A model generated the notes under the pieces. The model did not search any database. It worked only from the letters and a program-made list of their open reading frames with translations, and had not been told where the DNA came from. This document shows positions 27,232 through 35,912 of a DNA stretch of 64,000 bases, piece by piece. This DNA comes from Homoserinimonas sp. OAct 916 (GTDB lineage: Bacteria; Actinomycetota; Actinomycetes; Actinomycetales; Microbacteriaceae). Numbering within the stretch: the stretch's first letter is position 1; every line of letters starts with the position of its first letter. Both the position numbers and the translations under genes were made by a program. Where the stretch lies: contig NZ_QJHB01000002.1 of assembly GCF_003260275.1 (NCBI RefSeq), positions 1-64,000 of the forward strand, in the 5' to 3' direction.

Positions 27232-27243
27232 ATTGCATACGAA
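27232..27243. promoter_or_regulatory. Operator-like site ATTGCATACGAA before copy B
   Basis: This is identical to 23485-23496 before copy A. It lies nine bases upstream of ATG 27252 and covers an alternative upstream ATG at 27228, which supports starting the protein at 27252. Confidence 0.5.
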
Positions 27244-27251
27244 AGATCGCA

Positions 27252-28460
27252 ATGTTGCCTTCCTCTCTCTCGTTGCCGTTGGATGATCTCCGAGTCGTCG
27301 AGCTCGGCTCACTGTTGGCTGGGCCGTTCTGCGGGCAACTGTTGGGCGACTTCGGTGCCGAGATCATCAAGGTCGAAGACCCGGGCAGGGGTGACCCGAT
27401 GCGGCAGTGGGGCCGCGAACGCCCGTACGGCACGTCGTTGTGGTGGCCGGTGGTGGCCCGCAACAAGAAGTCGGTGACCGCAGACCTGCGCTCGGAAGCC
27501 GGCCAAGACCTGGTGCGCAGGCTGATCGTCGAAGCGGACGTGCTGGTCGAGAACTTCCGCCCCGGAACGCTGGAGCGTTGGGGGCTGTCCCCCGAGAAGT
27601 TGTGGGAGCTGAACCCCAAGCTGATCATCACCCGGGTGACCGGCTATGGCCAGACCGGGCCCTACGCGGCGCGTGCCGGTTTCGGCGCGATCGGGGAGGC
27701 GATGGGCGGGATCCGTTACATCACCGGTGAACCGGACCGGCCGCCGGCGCGGGTCGGTGTGTCGTTGGGTGATGCGCTTGCTGCCCTGTTCGCCACCCTC
27801 GGAACCCTCGTCGCCGTGCACGAGCGCACCCGGTCGGGCCGTGGCCAGATCGTCGACTCGGCCATCTACGAAGCGGTGCTCGCGATGATGGAATCGTTGA
27901 TCCCGGAATGGCAGGTGGCCGGTTACGAGCGCCAGCGCACCGGTGCCACACTGCCGAATATCGCGCCGAGCAATGTGTATCCCACCGAAGACGGTGAGAT
28001 GGTTCTGATCGCCGGTAACCAGGACACCGTGTTCAAACGCCTGGCCGAGGCCATGGGCCAGCCCGAATTGGCCGCGGACGACCGGTACGCGACCCACGTG
28101 GCGCGCGGATCGCGGATGGAAGAACTCGACGGGATCATTGCCGAATGGACTGTGACCCTGCCGGCCGACGAGCTCCTGGAGCGGTTGCACGCTGGCGGGG
28201 TTCCGGCCGGACGCATCTTCCGTGCCAAGGACATGCTGGCCGACCCTCATTTCGCCGCACGGGAGGCGATCGTGAAGATGACGCATCCGCAGCTCGGGGA
28301 TTTCAAGCTGCAGAACGTCTTTCCCCGACTGACCGAAACCCCCGGGTCCGTACGCAGCCTCGGCCCGGAACTCGGCGCACACAACAATGAAATCTATCAA
28401 GGCCTGCTGGGACTGGATGACGACACCCTGTCGTCATTGCGCACTTCCGGCGTCATCTAA
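27252..28460 (+). CDS. Family III CoA-transferase (CaiB/BaiF), copy B
   Basis: A 402-residue paralogue of the enzyme at 23508. Only about six base changes are visible over the first 1.1 kb, causing a few conservative replacements (Lys to Arg, Ala to Val, Asp to Glu), while the last 25 residues differ more. The same catalytic GVSLGDALAALFATLG segment is present. ATG 27252 aligns with the start of copy A. The gene opens module B and is followed after nine bases by hyuA with a shared AAGGAGA ribosome binding site. Confidence 0.9.
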   Translation: MLPSSLSLPLDDLRVVELGSLLAGPFCGQLLGDFGAEIIKVEDPGRGDPMRQWGRERPYGTSLWWPVVARNKKSVTADLRSEAGQDLVRRLIVEADVLVENFRPGTLERWGLSPEKLWELNPKLIITRVTGYGQTGPYAARAGFGAIGEAMGGIRYITGEPDRPPARVGVSLGDALAALFATLGTLVAVHERTRSGRGQIVDSAIYEAVLAMMESLIPEWQVAGYERQRTGATLPNIAPSNVYPTEDGEMVLIAGNQDTVFKRLAEAMGQPELAADDRYATHVARGSRMEELDGIIAEWTVTLPADELLERLHAGGVPAGRIFRAKDMLADPHFAAREAIVKMTHPQLGDFKLQNVFPRLTETPGSVRSLGPELGAHNNEIYQGLLGLDDDTLSSLRTSGVI

Positions 28461-28469
28461 GGAGAACTC

Positions 28470-30548
28470 ATGACATACCGACTCGGTGTAGACGTCGGCG
28501 GCACCTTTACCGACATCCTGCTCGTCAATGAGGACAGTGGCGACACTTTTCGCGCCAAGACCTCATCCACCCCCGCCGACCAGTCCATCGGCGTGATCCG
28601 AGGAATGGGCCAGGTCTGCGAGTTGGCCGGAATCGACCTCACCCAGGTTGGGGACGTCCTGCACGGAACCACGGTCGCAACGAACGCCATCCTGGAGGGA
28701 AAGGGGGCACGCGTCGGACTCGTCACCACAGACGGGTTTCGGCAGGTGCTGCAGATTGCCCGGTCATTCGTTCCCGGTGGGCTCGCCGGCTGGATCATCT
28801 GGCCCAAGCCCGAGACGCTGGCCGACCTCCAAGACACGGTCGAGGTTCGCGAGCGTATGAGTAGTGCCGGGGAGGTCGTCACCGAGTTGGACGAAGACGA
28901 TGTGCGCCGTCAACTCACCAAGCTGCGTGACAACAAGATCGAGACATTGAGCGTGAGCCTGATCAACTCCTACGCGAACTCCGACCACGAACGGCGCATC
29001 AGGGAGATCGCCGCGGAGGAGCTGCCGGGAATCCAGGTCTCTCTTTCCTCTGAAGTCCTCCCCGAGCTTCGCGAGTACGAGCGGGCGATCACCACCGTCG
29101 CGAACGCATACGTCCAGCCACAGGTCACCAGCTATGTCGACCACCTGGAGAGTCAGTTGGAGGACTCGGGCATTCAAGGCAAGCTCTACATCCTCAAGAG
29201 CGACGGCGGTCTGGTGTCCGCGAAGACGGCAGCTGTCAACCCTGTGTCGGTGATGATGTCTGGCCCGGCCGGAGGAGTGATCGGCGCCACGTGGATCGCA
29301 GAGCAGGCGGGCTTTCCGAACTTCCTCACGTTGGACATGGGCGGCACGTCCACCGATGTTGCGCTGGTGCAGGATCTTGTGCCCCGAGTCGGTCGCGAGA
29401 CGAGCGTCGGCGACCTCACGGTACGCGCCACCTCCGTCGACGTGCGCACCGTGGGCGCCGGTGGCGGATCGATCGCCCACGTCCCGCCACTCACCCAGGC
29501 ACTTCGAGTGGGGCCACAGAGCGCCGGGGCAGACCCCGGGCCGGCCGCCTACGCCGCCGGCGGAACGGAGCCGACAGTGACCGACGCGAACGTGGTGCTC
29601 GGCTACCTGCCGACCCAGCTGGCGGGCGGGGAGATCACGCTCGACCATGAGGCCGCACGCACGGCTGTACAGCAGATCTTCGACGCCACCGAGCTCGACA
29701 GCATTGAGGCAGCCGCAGCAGGCATCGTCGACATCGTCAACGAAAACATGTTCGGCGCATTGCGACTGGTCTCTGTGCAGCAAGGGTTCGACCCCCGCGA
29801 TTTCGCGCTGGTCGCCTTCGGCGGGGCGGGCCCGTTGCACGCCAACGCGATCGGCCGCCTGATGGGTTCCTGGCCTGTCATCATTCCGCCGTCTCCCGGG
29901 GTGCTCTGTGCGTACGGTGATGCGACCACCAGCCTGCGTGACGAAGCCGTTCGCACCCTGGTGCGCAGCTTCGCCGATCTGACCGACGACAGTCTGGTCG
30001 AGATCCTGAAAGAGCTCGCAACGGAGGCACGAGCATCACTGCTCGACGAGGGTGTCGACGAGGCCAACCACCACGTGGCATACACCGCCGATCTGCGCTA
30101 CCTCGGTCAGGGCTTCGAGATTCCGGTGACCATCGACATCGACAGCTTCGATGGTCAGGGGGCCGGGCTGGACGCCTTGCGCGCCGTCTTCGACAACGAA
30201 CATGAGCGTCTGTTCTCCTTCCTCCTCGATGGTGAGCACGAAGTCGTCACCGTTCGTGCGACCGTGAACGGCCCACGCCCCGAGGTCACCGCGCAGCTCT
30301 TGGACGAGGGGGGCACTGACCCTGCCGACGCGCTGAGAACGACAACGGAGATCTGGGTGGAGGGTGCCAAAACGGCCGCAAACGTCTATGACCGCACGAA
30401 GCTGAAAGCAGGGCAGATCATCTCCGGCCCTGCCATCATCACCGAGATGGACTCCACCACTCTGGTGCTCCCCGGCCACGCCGCTACAGTGCACGTCAGC
30501 GGCAGCCTGCTCATCCGCCCCGAAACCACGCAGACCGAGGAGGTCTAG
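28470..30548 (+). CDS. hyuA: Hydantoinase/oxoprolinase subunit A
   Basis: A 692-residue ATP-dependent subunit of the HyuA family (N-methylhydantoinase, 5-oxoprolinase, caprolactamase and acetone carboxylase relatives). The actin-like ATPase fold shows YRLGVDVGGTFTDILLV at the N-terminus, GTTVATNAILEGKGARVGLV, then MSGPAGGVIGATWIA and LDMGGTSTDVALVQD. The C-terminal third holds the family's beta-rich domain (NGPRPEVT to the end). With HyuB it hydrolyses cyclic amide bonds using ATP. Four bases separate it from hyuB. The substrate cannot be read from sequence. Confidence 0.92.
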   Translation: MTYRLGVDVGGTFTDILLVNEDSGDTFRAKTSSTPADQSIGVIRGMGQVCELAGIDLTQVGDVLHGTTVATNAILEGKGARVGLVTTDGFRQVLQIARSFVPGGLAGWIIWPKPETLADLQDTVEVRERMSSAGEVVTELDEDDVRRQLTKLRDNKIETLSVSLINSYANSDHERRIREIAAEELPGIQVSLSSEVLPELREYERAITTVANAYVQPQVTSYVDHLESQLEDSGIQGKLYILKSDGGLVSAKTAAVNPVSVMMSGPAGGVIGATWIAEQAGFPNFLTLDMGGTSTDVALVQDLVPRVGRETSVGDLTVRATSVDVRTVGAGGGSIAHVPPLTQALRVGPQSAGADPGPAAYAAGGTEPTVTDANVVLGYLPTQLAGGEITLDHEAARTAVQQIFDATELDSIEAAAAGIVDIVNENMFGALRLVSVQQGFDPRDFALVAFGGAGPLHANAIGRLMGSWPVIIPPSPGVLCAYGDATTSLRDEAVRTLVRSFADLTDDSLVEILKELATEARASLLDEGVDEANHHVAYTADLRYLGQGFEIPVTIDIDSFDGQGAGLDALRAVFDNEHERLFSFLLDGEHEVVTVRATVNGPRPEVTAQLLDEGGTDPADALRTTTEIWVEGAKTAANVYDRTKLKAGQIISGPAIITEMDSTTLVLPGHAATVHVSGSLLIRPETTQTEEV

Positions 30549-30552
30549 GACC

Positions 30553-32424
30553 ATGGCACAACTCATCGAAACCTCAACCACGCCCCTGAACAGAGTGGAA
30601 GTCGATCTCGTCACCATCGACCTCGTCGAGAACGCCCTGCGTCACGCACGGTACGAGATGGACGAAGTACTCTTCCGAACGGCGCTCTCCCCCGGCATCC
30701 GCGAACAGCACGACGAGTTTCCTCTGATCGGCGACCCTGAAGGAAAAATGGTCGTCGGCCAATTCGGCCTCTCGATCCCAGACTTTCTGGAGAACTTCGA
30801 CGGCACCATCGAAGAGGGCGACGTTCTGCTCACCTCCGACCCGTACTCGTGCGGTGCGGCGATCAGCCACGCCAACGACTGGCTGATCGTGATGCCGATC
30901 TTCTTCGAGGGGCGGATCGTCGGCTGGTCATCGATGTTCGGGCACATGACCGACGTCGGCGGCAAGACTCCGGCCTCGATGCCCACGGATGCCCGCACGA
31001 TCTTCGAAGAGGGTGTGGTGATCCCCCCGTTCAAGCTGTACAACAAGAGCGTGCTTGCTGAGGACTCGCTACGGATCATTCTGAACCAGGTGCGCAAGCC
31101 TGACTGGAACCGGGCCGACCTGAACGGACTTGTGGCAGCGTGTCGTACTGCCTCCAGACGTGTGCAGGAATTGTGCGCCCGCTTCGGCGCCGACACCTAC
31201 ACGTCGGCCCTCGAAGAGCTCATGGACCGCAACTATCGGGCCATGAAGATCCTGCTGGCGATGGTGTTCAAAGACGGTGAGACGATCTCGTTCACCGACT
31301 ACATCGACGACGACGGTGTCGGTTACGGCCCGTACAAGCTGAAGATGAGCCTCACCCGCACCGGCGACAAGGTGACGCTCGACTTCAGGGAGAGCAGCCC
31401 GCAGGCGCAGGGACCGATCAACTATTTCATCAACGAGAACCTGGTGCGCATGTTCTTCGGGATCTACATGATCACCGTCGCGGATCCGCAGATTCTCTGG
31501 AACGACGGGTTCTACCCGCTTGTGGATGTGATCATTCCCGAGGACTCGTTCTGGAAGCCCAAGTATCCGGCGGCCTTGAACGCAAGAAATCACGGAATCG
31601 GTCGCGTCTTCGACCTGTTCGGTGGCCTCCTGGGTCAGACCAACCCCGACCTGCTGAACGCGGCCGGCTTCTCCTCATCGCCGCACTTCATGTTCTCTGG
31701 AAACTACAGCGAGGGCGACCGCAAGGGTGAGTGGTTCCAGCTCTACTCGATCGGCTTCGGCGGCATTCCGGGGCGCCCGGTCGGCGACGGCCCGGACGGA
31801 CACTCGCTGTGGCCCTCGTTCGTCAACATCCCGTGCGAGTACCTCGAGTCGTACTACCCGCTGCGCATCGAGCGCTGGGAGACCATCAGCGACACCGGCG
31901 GCGCCGGGCTGCATCGCGGTGGCAACGGGGTGGACGTCTCGTACCGGTTCCTGGAACCCGGAACGATCGCGATCCACGATGATCGTTGGTTGACCTACCC
32001 GTGGGGTGTGAACGGCGGCGAGCCGGGAGCACGCGGTACGAAATGGATCGATCGGGCGGATGGCACAACAGAGATCATCCCGAGCAAAGTCATCGATGTT
32101 CCCGTTCATCGAGACGATGTTCTGCACTTCGTGACCTGGGGCGGCGGCGGGTGGGGCGACCCACTGGCCCGCGACCCAGAGCTGGTGGGCCTGGAGGTTC
32201 GGCGTGGCCTTGTGACCGTTGACGGTGCGCGTAGCTACGGCGTCGTCTGCGATGGCGCCGGTGCGGTGGACGTCGAGGCGACCGATCGGTTGCGCACGGA
32301 GATGGGCGAGGGCCGACCGAGCCCGCTCCCAACCTTCAACATGGGGCCGCCGCTCGAAACGATCCTGGAACGCTGCCTGGAGGAGACGGGTTTGCCGGCT
32401 CCCCTGCCGCCGATAAGTGTCTGA
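30553..32424 (+). CDS. hyuB: Hydantoinase/oxoprolinase subunit B
   Basis: A 623-residue HyuB-family subunit that carries the metal site for cyclic amide hydrolysis. Recognisable parts are VENALRHARYEMDEVLFRTA, SPGIREQHDEFPLIGD, LLTSDPYSCGAAISHANDW with the His cluster, and GHMTDVGGKTPAS. The end contains GGGGWGDPLARDPELV, the typical C-terminal signature. A GGAGG site inside the end of hyuA precedes ATG 30553. It forms a heteromeric enzyme with HyuA; the following amidohydrolase gene starts eight bases after its stop. Confidence 0.92.
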   Translation: MAQLIETSTTPLNRVEVDLVTIDLVENALRHARYEMDEVLFRTALSPGIREQHDEFPLIGDPEGKMVVGQFGLSIPDFLENFDGTIEEGDVLLTSDPYSCGAAISHANDWLIVMPIFFEGRIVGWSSMFGHMTDVGGKTPASMPTDARTIFEEGVVIPPFKLYNKSVLAEDSLRIILNQVRKPDWNRADLNGLVAACRTASRRVQELCARFGADTYTSALEELMDRNYRAMKILLAMVFKDGETISFTDYIDDDGVGYGPYKLKMSLTRTGDKVTLDFRESSPQAQGPINYFINENLVRMFFGIYMITVADPQILWNDGFYPLVDVIIPEDSFWKPKYPAALNARNHGIGRVFDLFGGLLGQTNPDLLNAAGFSSSPHFMFSGNYSEGDRKGEWFQLYSIGFGGIPGRPVGDGPDGHSLWPSFVNIPCEYLESYYPLRIERWETISDTGGAGLHRGGNGVDVSYRFLEPGTIAIHDDRWLTYPWGVNGGEPGARGTKWIDRADGTTEIIPSKVIDVPVHRDDVLHFVTWGGGGWGDPLARDPELVGLEVRRGLVTVDGARSYGVVCDGAGAVDVEATDRLRTEMGEGRPSPLPTFNMGPPLETILERCLEETGLPAPLPPISV

Positions 32425-32431
32425 GATACCG

Positions 32432-33040
32432 ATGGTGGAGATTGCCGAGGGGTTCGGTGGAACGCTGTCGCTGGGGCGGCGTCCCGTCGTGCTCTCGATC
32501 GACATGATGCGGTCGTACTTCGACCCGGACAGTCCCCTGTGCCTGCCGTCGACAGCGAGCCTGGAGTCTGCAGGCCGGGTCGTCGAGGCGGCGCGGGAGA
32601 ATCAGGTGCCCGTCGTGCACACGCGGGTCGAGTTCGGCGCCGGCGGTGTCGATGGCGGACTGTTCATCAGGAAGGTGCCGGCGCTGATGCGACTGGTCGG
32701 CAAGAATCCGTTGAACGAGATCATGCCGCAGGTGGCGCCGCAACCCGACGAACTCGTGATCACCAAACAGTATGCGAGCGCGTTCTTCGGCACGTCACTG
32801 GTTTCGACGCTGCAGGCAAATGGGATCGACACGATCATGATTCTCGGGGTCAGCACCAGCGGTTGCGTGCGCGCCACCGCCGTCGATGCCTTGCAGTACG
32901 GCTTCACCGCCGTGGTCGTGCGCGACGCGGTGGGCGATCGAGAACCCGGGCCACACGAGGCGAACCTTTACGATATTCAGGCGAAATACGCCGAAGTGAT
33001 CGACGAAGCCGCGGCGATCACCTACTTGGAGAGCCGATGA
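32432..33040 (+). CDS. Isochorismatase-fold cysteine amidohydrolase, copy B
   Basis: A 202-residue paralogue of the protein at 24723, with the triad Asp (LSIDMMRSYF), Lys (VITKQYASAFFGTSL) and Cys (GVSTSGCVRATAVDA). The last 60 or so residues are nearly identical to copy A while the middle differs more. ATG 32432 aligns with the copy A start; a GTG at 32417 overlapping the hyuB stop is possible. Being coded directly after hyuAB, it probably hydrolyses the half-amide or carbamoyl product of the ring-opening enzyme. The stop overlaps the lyase start. Confidence 0.85.
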   Translation: MVEIAEGFGGTLSLGRRPVVLSIDMMRSYFDPDSPLCLPSTASLESAGRVVEAARENQVPVVHTRVEFGAGGVDGGLFIRKVPALMRLVGKNPLNEIMPQVAPQPDELVITKQYASAFFGTSLVSTLQANGIDTIMILGVSTSGCVRATAVDALQYGFTAVVVRDAVGDREPGPHEANLYDIQAKYAEVIDEAAAITYLESR

Positions 33041-33987
33041 ACGCTCAGACCGAATCACTCGACCGGGAGCAACCCACCGTGCAGAGCGTGCAGATCTGCG
33101 AGGTGTCTCCCAGAGACGGGCTGCAGAACGAAGACGTATTGCTTTCGACCGCAGACAAGGTCGAACTCGTGCAGCGAGCGATTCGTGCTGGCGCACAGCG
33201 AATCGAAGCCACGAGTTTCGTTCACCCAAAACGCGTTCCGCAGATGGCGGATGCCGAAGATGTCATGGCTGCGGTGCCGCGGGGCAACGGGATCAGTTAC
33301 GCCGGGCTGGTGGTCAACCAGCGCGGACTGGATCGGGCGCTGGCAGCCAACGTCGACGAGATCAATATCGTCGTTGTGGCGACCGACACCTTCTGCCAAC
33401 GCAACCAGGGGATGTCGATGCAGCAATCGGTGGAGAACGCCCACACGCTTGCCGAGGGAGCGCGCGGTGCCGGAATCTCGTCGACGATCACGATCGGTGC
33501 GGCGTTCGGGTGCCCGTTCGAGGGCGAGGTGCCGATTGAACGCCTGCGCGAGGTCATCACGCGTGTCGTCGACGCCGGCGCAGACGAACTCGCACTCGCT
33601 GACACCATCGGGGTCGCGGTGCCCCGTGAGATCACTGAGCGAATGGCACTGGCCCGTCGCCTGGCGGGCCCGGAAGCCCGACTGCGCCTGCACCTGCACG
33701 ACACCAGACACACCGGGGTCGCCAACGCGGTTGCGGCAGTGGCTGCCGGTGTCGCGGTGCTCGATGCGTCAATCGGTGGGGCCGGCGGCTGTCCATTCGC
33801 CCCGAACGCGACCGGGAACGTGGCGACGGAAGACCTCGTCTACCTCTTCGATCGCAGCGGGATCGAGACCGGGTTGGACCTCGCACAGCTCACCGCCGCT
33901 GCGGATTGGCTGGAGGGACGATTGGGCAAGATTCTGCCCGGTGCGTTGCTTCGGGCCGGTGACTTTCCCGGAGTCCTCTCTGCCTGA
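33037..33987 (+). CDS. Hydroxymethylglutaryl-CoA lyase-like enzyme, copy B
   Basis: A 316-residue paralogue of the lyase at 25328 with all key motifs: ICEVSPRDGLQNEDV, HLHDTRHTGVANAV and GGAGGCPFAPNATGNVATED with the catalytic Cys. The start at ATG 33037 overlaps the amidohydrolase stop (ATGA). It ends module B; a convergent MFS gene follows. The presence of two copies suggests specialisation for related substrates or dosage. Confidence 0.85.
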   Translation: MNAQTESLDREQPTVQSVQICEVSPRDGLQNEDVLLSTADKVELVQRAIRAGAQRIEATSFVHPKRVPQMADAEDVMAAVPRGNGISYAGLVVNQRGLDRALAANVDEINIVVVATDTFCQRNQGMSMQQSVENAHTLAEGARGAGISSTITIGAAFGCPFEGEVPIERLREVITRVVDAGADELALADTIGVAVPREITERMALARRLAGPEARLRLHLHDTRHTGVANAVAAVAAGVAVLDASIGGAGGCPFAPNATGNVATEDLVYLFDRSGIETGLDLAQLTAAADWLEGRLGKILPGALLRAGDFPGVLSA

Positions 33988-34057
33988 GCGCCGTTCAGGA
34001 GGCTTCGAGGTGATCGGTGTGTGATCGCTCAGCCACCGACGAGGGTGTGGTGACGGC

Positions 34058-35515
34058 TCACTGCTTGGTTCGACCGGCATACACGGGGCGTCCGCCTGCC
34101 TTCACGAAGAACATCATGATCAATCCGACGAGGAGCACGAGCACGATTCCGAGGATGCCCCAATAGATTGCTCCAAATGCGGCGATGAACACGGTCCACA
34201 GCAACGGAGACAAGAAGCTGGCTGCTCGTCCGGTCGTGGCATAGAGGCCGAAAATCTCGCCCTCCTTGCCCACCGGACTGACTCGCGCCAACAGCGACCG
34301 GCTGGCGGCCTGGGCGGGCCCGACGAACGCAGTGAGCGTCAATCCGCCCACCCAGAACACGACGGTGCCCGAGTCATGCAGCACGAAGACGGCAAGGCCT
34401 GCGATCACCAGCCCGATCAGGGAGAGGAGAATGACCGAGCGCGGGCCGTACGAGTCGTCGAAGCGCCCGGCAATGATTGTGCTGATACCGGCGACGAGGT
34501 TGGCCGCTATGCCAAAGATGACCACTTCGAGGAATGTGAAGCCGAACACCTGCTTTGCGATGATCGCCCCGAACGCGAACACACCGGCCAGGCCGTCACG
34601 ATAGACAGCGCTGGCGAGTAGAAACCAGAAGGTCTGGCGGGAGTCGCGGAACAGTGAGGCGATGTCTTTGCCCAGAATGACGTAGCTCTGAAAGAGGTTC
34701 GCCTTCTGCACCCCTTGCCGTTCGCTGAGTTCCGGCACGTTGAGGATGAAGGGGATGAGAAACACAATCCCCCAGATCGCGCAACCCACTGCGACAATAC
34801 GGAACGGAAGACCGTTGTCTTCGGGAAGGCCGAACCAGTCGGAGACATAGGCGACGACGACGATGACCAGGGCGACGATCCCGCCGATATAGCCCATGCC
34901 CCAGCCGAGGCCACTCACCTTGCCCACGGTTCTCGGTGTGGAGACCTGCACGAGCATCGCGTTGTAGTTGACCCCGGCGAGTTCGCTGAAAATGCTGCCG
35001 ATGGCGATCAAGGAGACCCCGAGCACGAAAAAGGCCGGCGACCCCTCGACGAAGAAGAGCAGGGCCATGCTCACGATGAGGCCCGCCGTATAGATGAGCA
35101 GCCAGAACTTGCGGCGACCGGCCGCATCCGCCCGTTGGGCGAGCACGGGCGCGAGCAGGGCGATAGCCAGCCCGGCAATGGTCAGTGCCAGCCCCAGTCC
35201 GCTCGCGAGATCTGCGAGCCCGTGTTGCTTGGCCGGGTCGGCGTCGTCGAGGGCGGCAACCGCCGGGTCCAAGAACGTGTCGGTCGTCAGATAGAGCGCT
35301 GTGAAGACGAACGTGAGAATGACCGAGTTGAACGGTTGCGTCGCCCAATCCCACAGCGCCCACGAGAAGACCCTCGTGCGCGGGATCACCCTCCCCTCCT
35401 GCAGGTCGAGCCCCACTGCCGCGATTGCCCCGCTGTTGGCGATCACCGGCACCCGCTTCGACGTGGTGGCCGCGTGATCTTTGTCGACATCGTTGTCGGG
35501 GGTGTGCTCATTCAT
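34058..35515 (-). CDS. MFS transporter of the UMF1 (Atg22-like) family
   Basis: A 485-residue membrane protein with about 12 hydrophobic helices. The first helix begins WALWDWATQPFNSVILTFVF, the signature of the UMF1/Atg22 group of the major facilitator superfamily. A hydrophilic stretch of about 45 residues precedes it. Members move small metabolites, but their substrates are mostly unknown. It is convergent with module B and could import its substrate or export a product. Confidence 0.85.
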   Translation of the reverse strand: MNEHTPDNDVDKDHAATTSKRVPVIANSGAIAAVGLDLQEGRVIPRTRVFSWALWDWATQPFNSVILTFVFTALYLTTDTFLDPAVAALDDADPAKQHGLADLASGLGLALTIAGLAIALLAPVLAQRADAAGRRKFWLLIYTAGLIVSMALLFFVEGSPAFFVLGVSLIAIGSIFSELAGVNYNAMLVQVSTPRTVGKVSGLGWGMGYIGGIVALVIVVVAYVSDWFGLPEDNGLPFRIVAVGCAIWGIVFLIPFILNVPELSERQGVQKANLFQSYVILGKDIASLFRDSRQTFWFLLASAVYRDGLAGVFAFGAIIAKQVFGFTFLEVVIFGIAANLVAGISTIIAGRFDDSYGPRSVILLSLIGLVIAGLAVFVLHDSGTVVFWVGGLTLTAFVGPAQAASRSLLARVSPVGKEGEIFGLYATTGRAASFLSPLLWTVFIAAFGAIYWGILGIVLVLLVGLIMMFFVKAGGRPVYAGRTKQ

Positions 35516-35662
35516 GCCCTCAGGCTAGCGCCTAACAACCATCGCCCTCCGCTCCAACGCGGACGATGCTTCTTCAGCGCTTTCCAATCCGAACGGGGGA
35601 TGCGCATCGAGTCCCACCCAGACGCCCCACACAGGTTCGTAACACGAAGAGGAGTACCTCGA

Positions 35663-35782
35663 ATGCTCAAGAATTTCCAATGCCTATTGACCTGTGGCGG
35701 CGACTTCGTCGACCATGAGTATGTGAACGACATCGTCGTGTCCCCCGGCCTCACCTCCAGCCAGTGGGCCAGGAACGGGTAG
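35663..35782 (+). CDS. Possible small protein, 39 residues
   Basis: ATG 35663 follows a good GAGGAG ribosome binding site by eight bases and encodes MLKNFQCLLTCGGDFVDHEY and 19 further residues. No family is recognised. A short inverted repeat (GGGTAG and CTACCC) lies right at its end. It may be a leader peptide, a small protein or chance. Confidence 0.3.
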   Translation: MLKNFQCLLTCGGDFVDHEYVNDIVVSPGLTSSQWARNG

Positions 35783-35912
35783 CAGGCCTACCCGAGAAAC
35801 GAACAGATCAGCGGGGTCAACGGGCCCATAGGGTGGAGGCACGAACCGACGTGGAGGCGGGGATCAACCCTCCTCAAATCATCTCCGGTCGATGGACGAA
35901 AGGATCACAGCA

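Noticed and set aside
23508-33987. Creatinine degradation pathway
   Set aside because: HyuAB plus an amidase of the carbamoylsarcosine type fit in part, but no creatinine deaminase or sarcosine-using enzyme is present, and the CoA-transferase and lyase would have no role.
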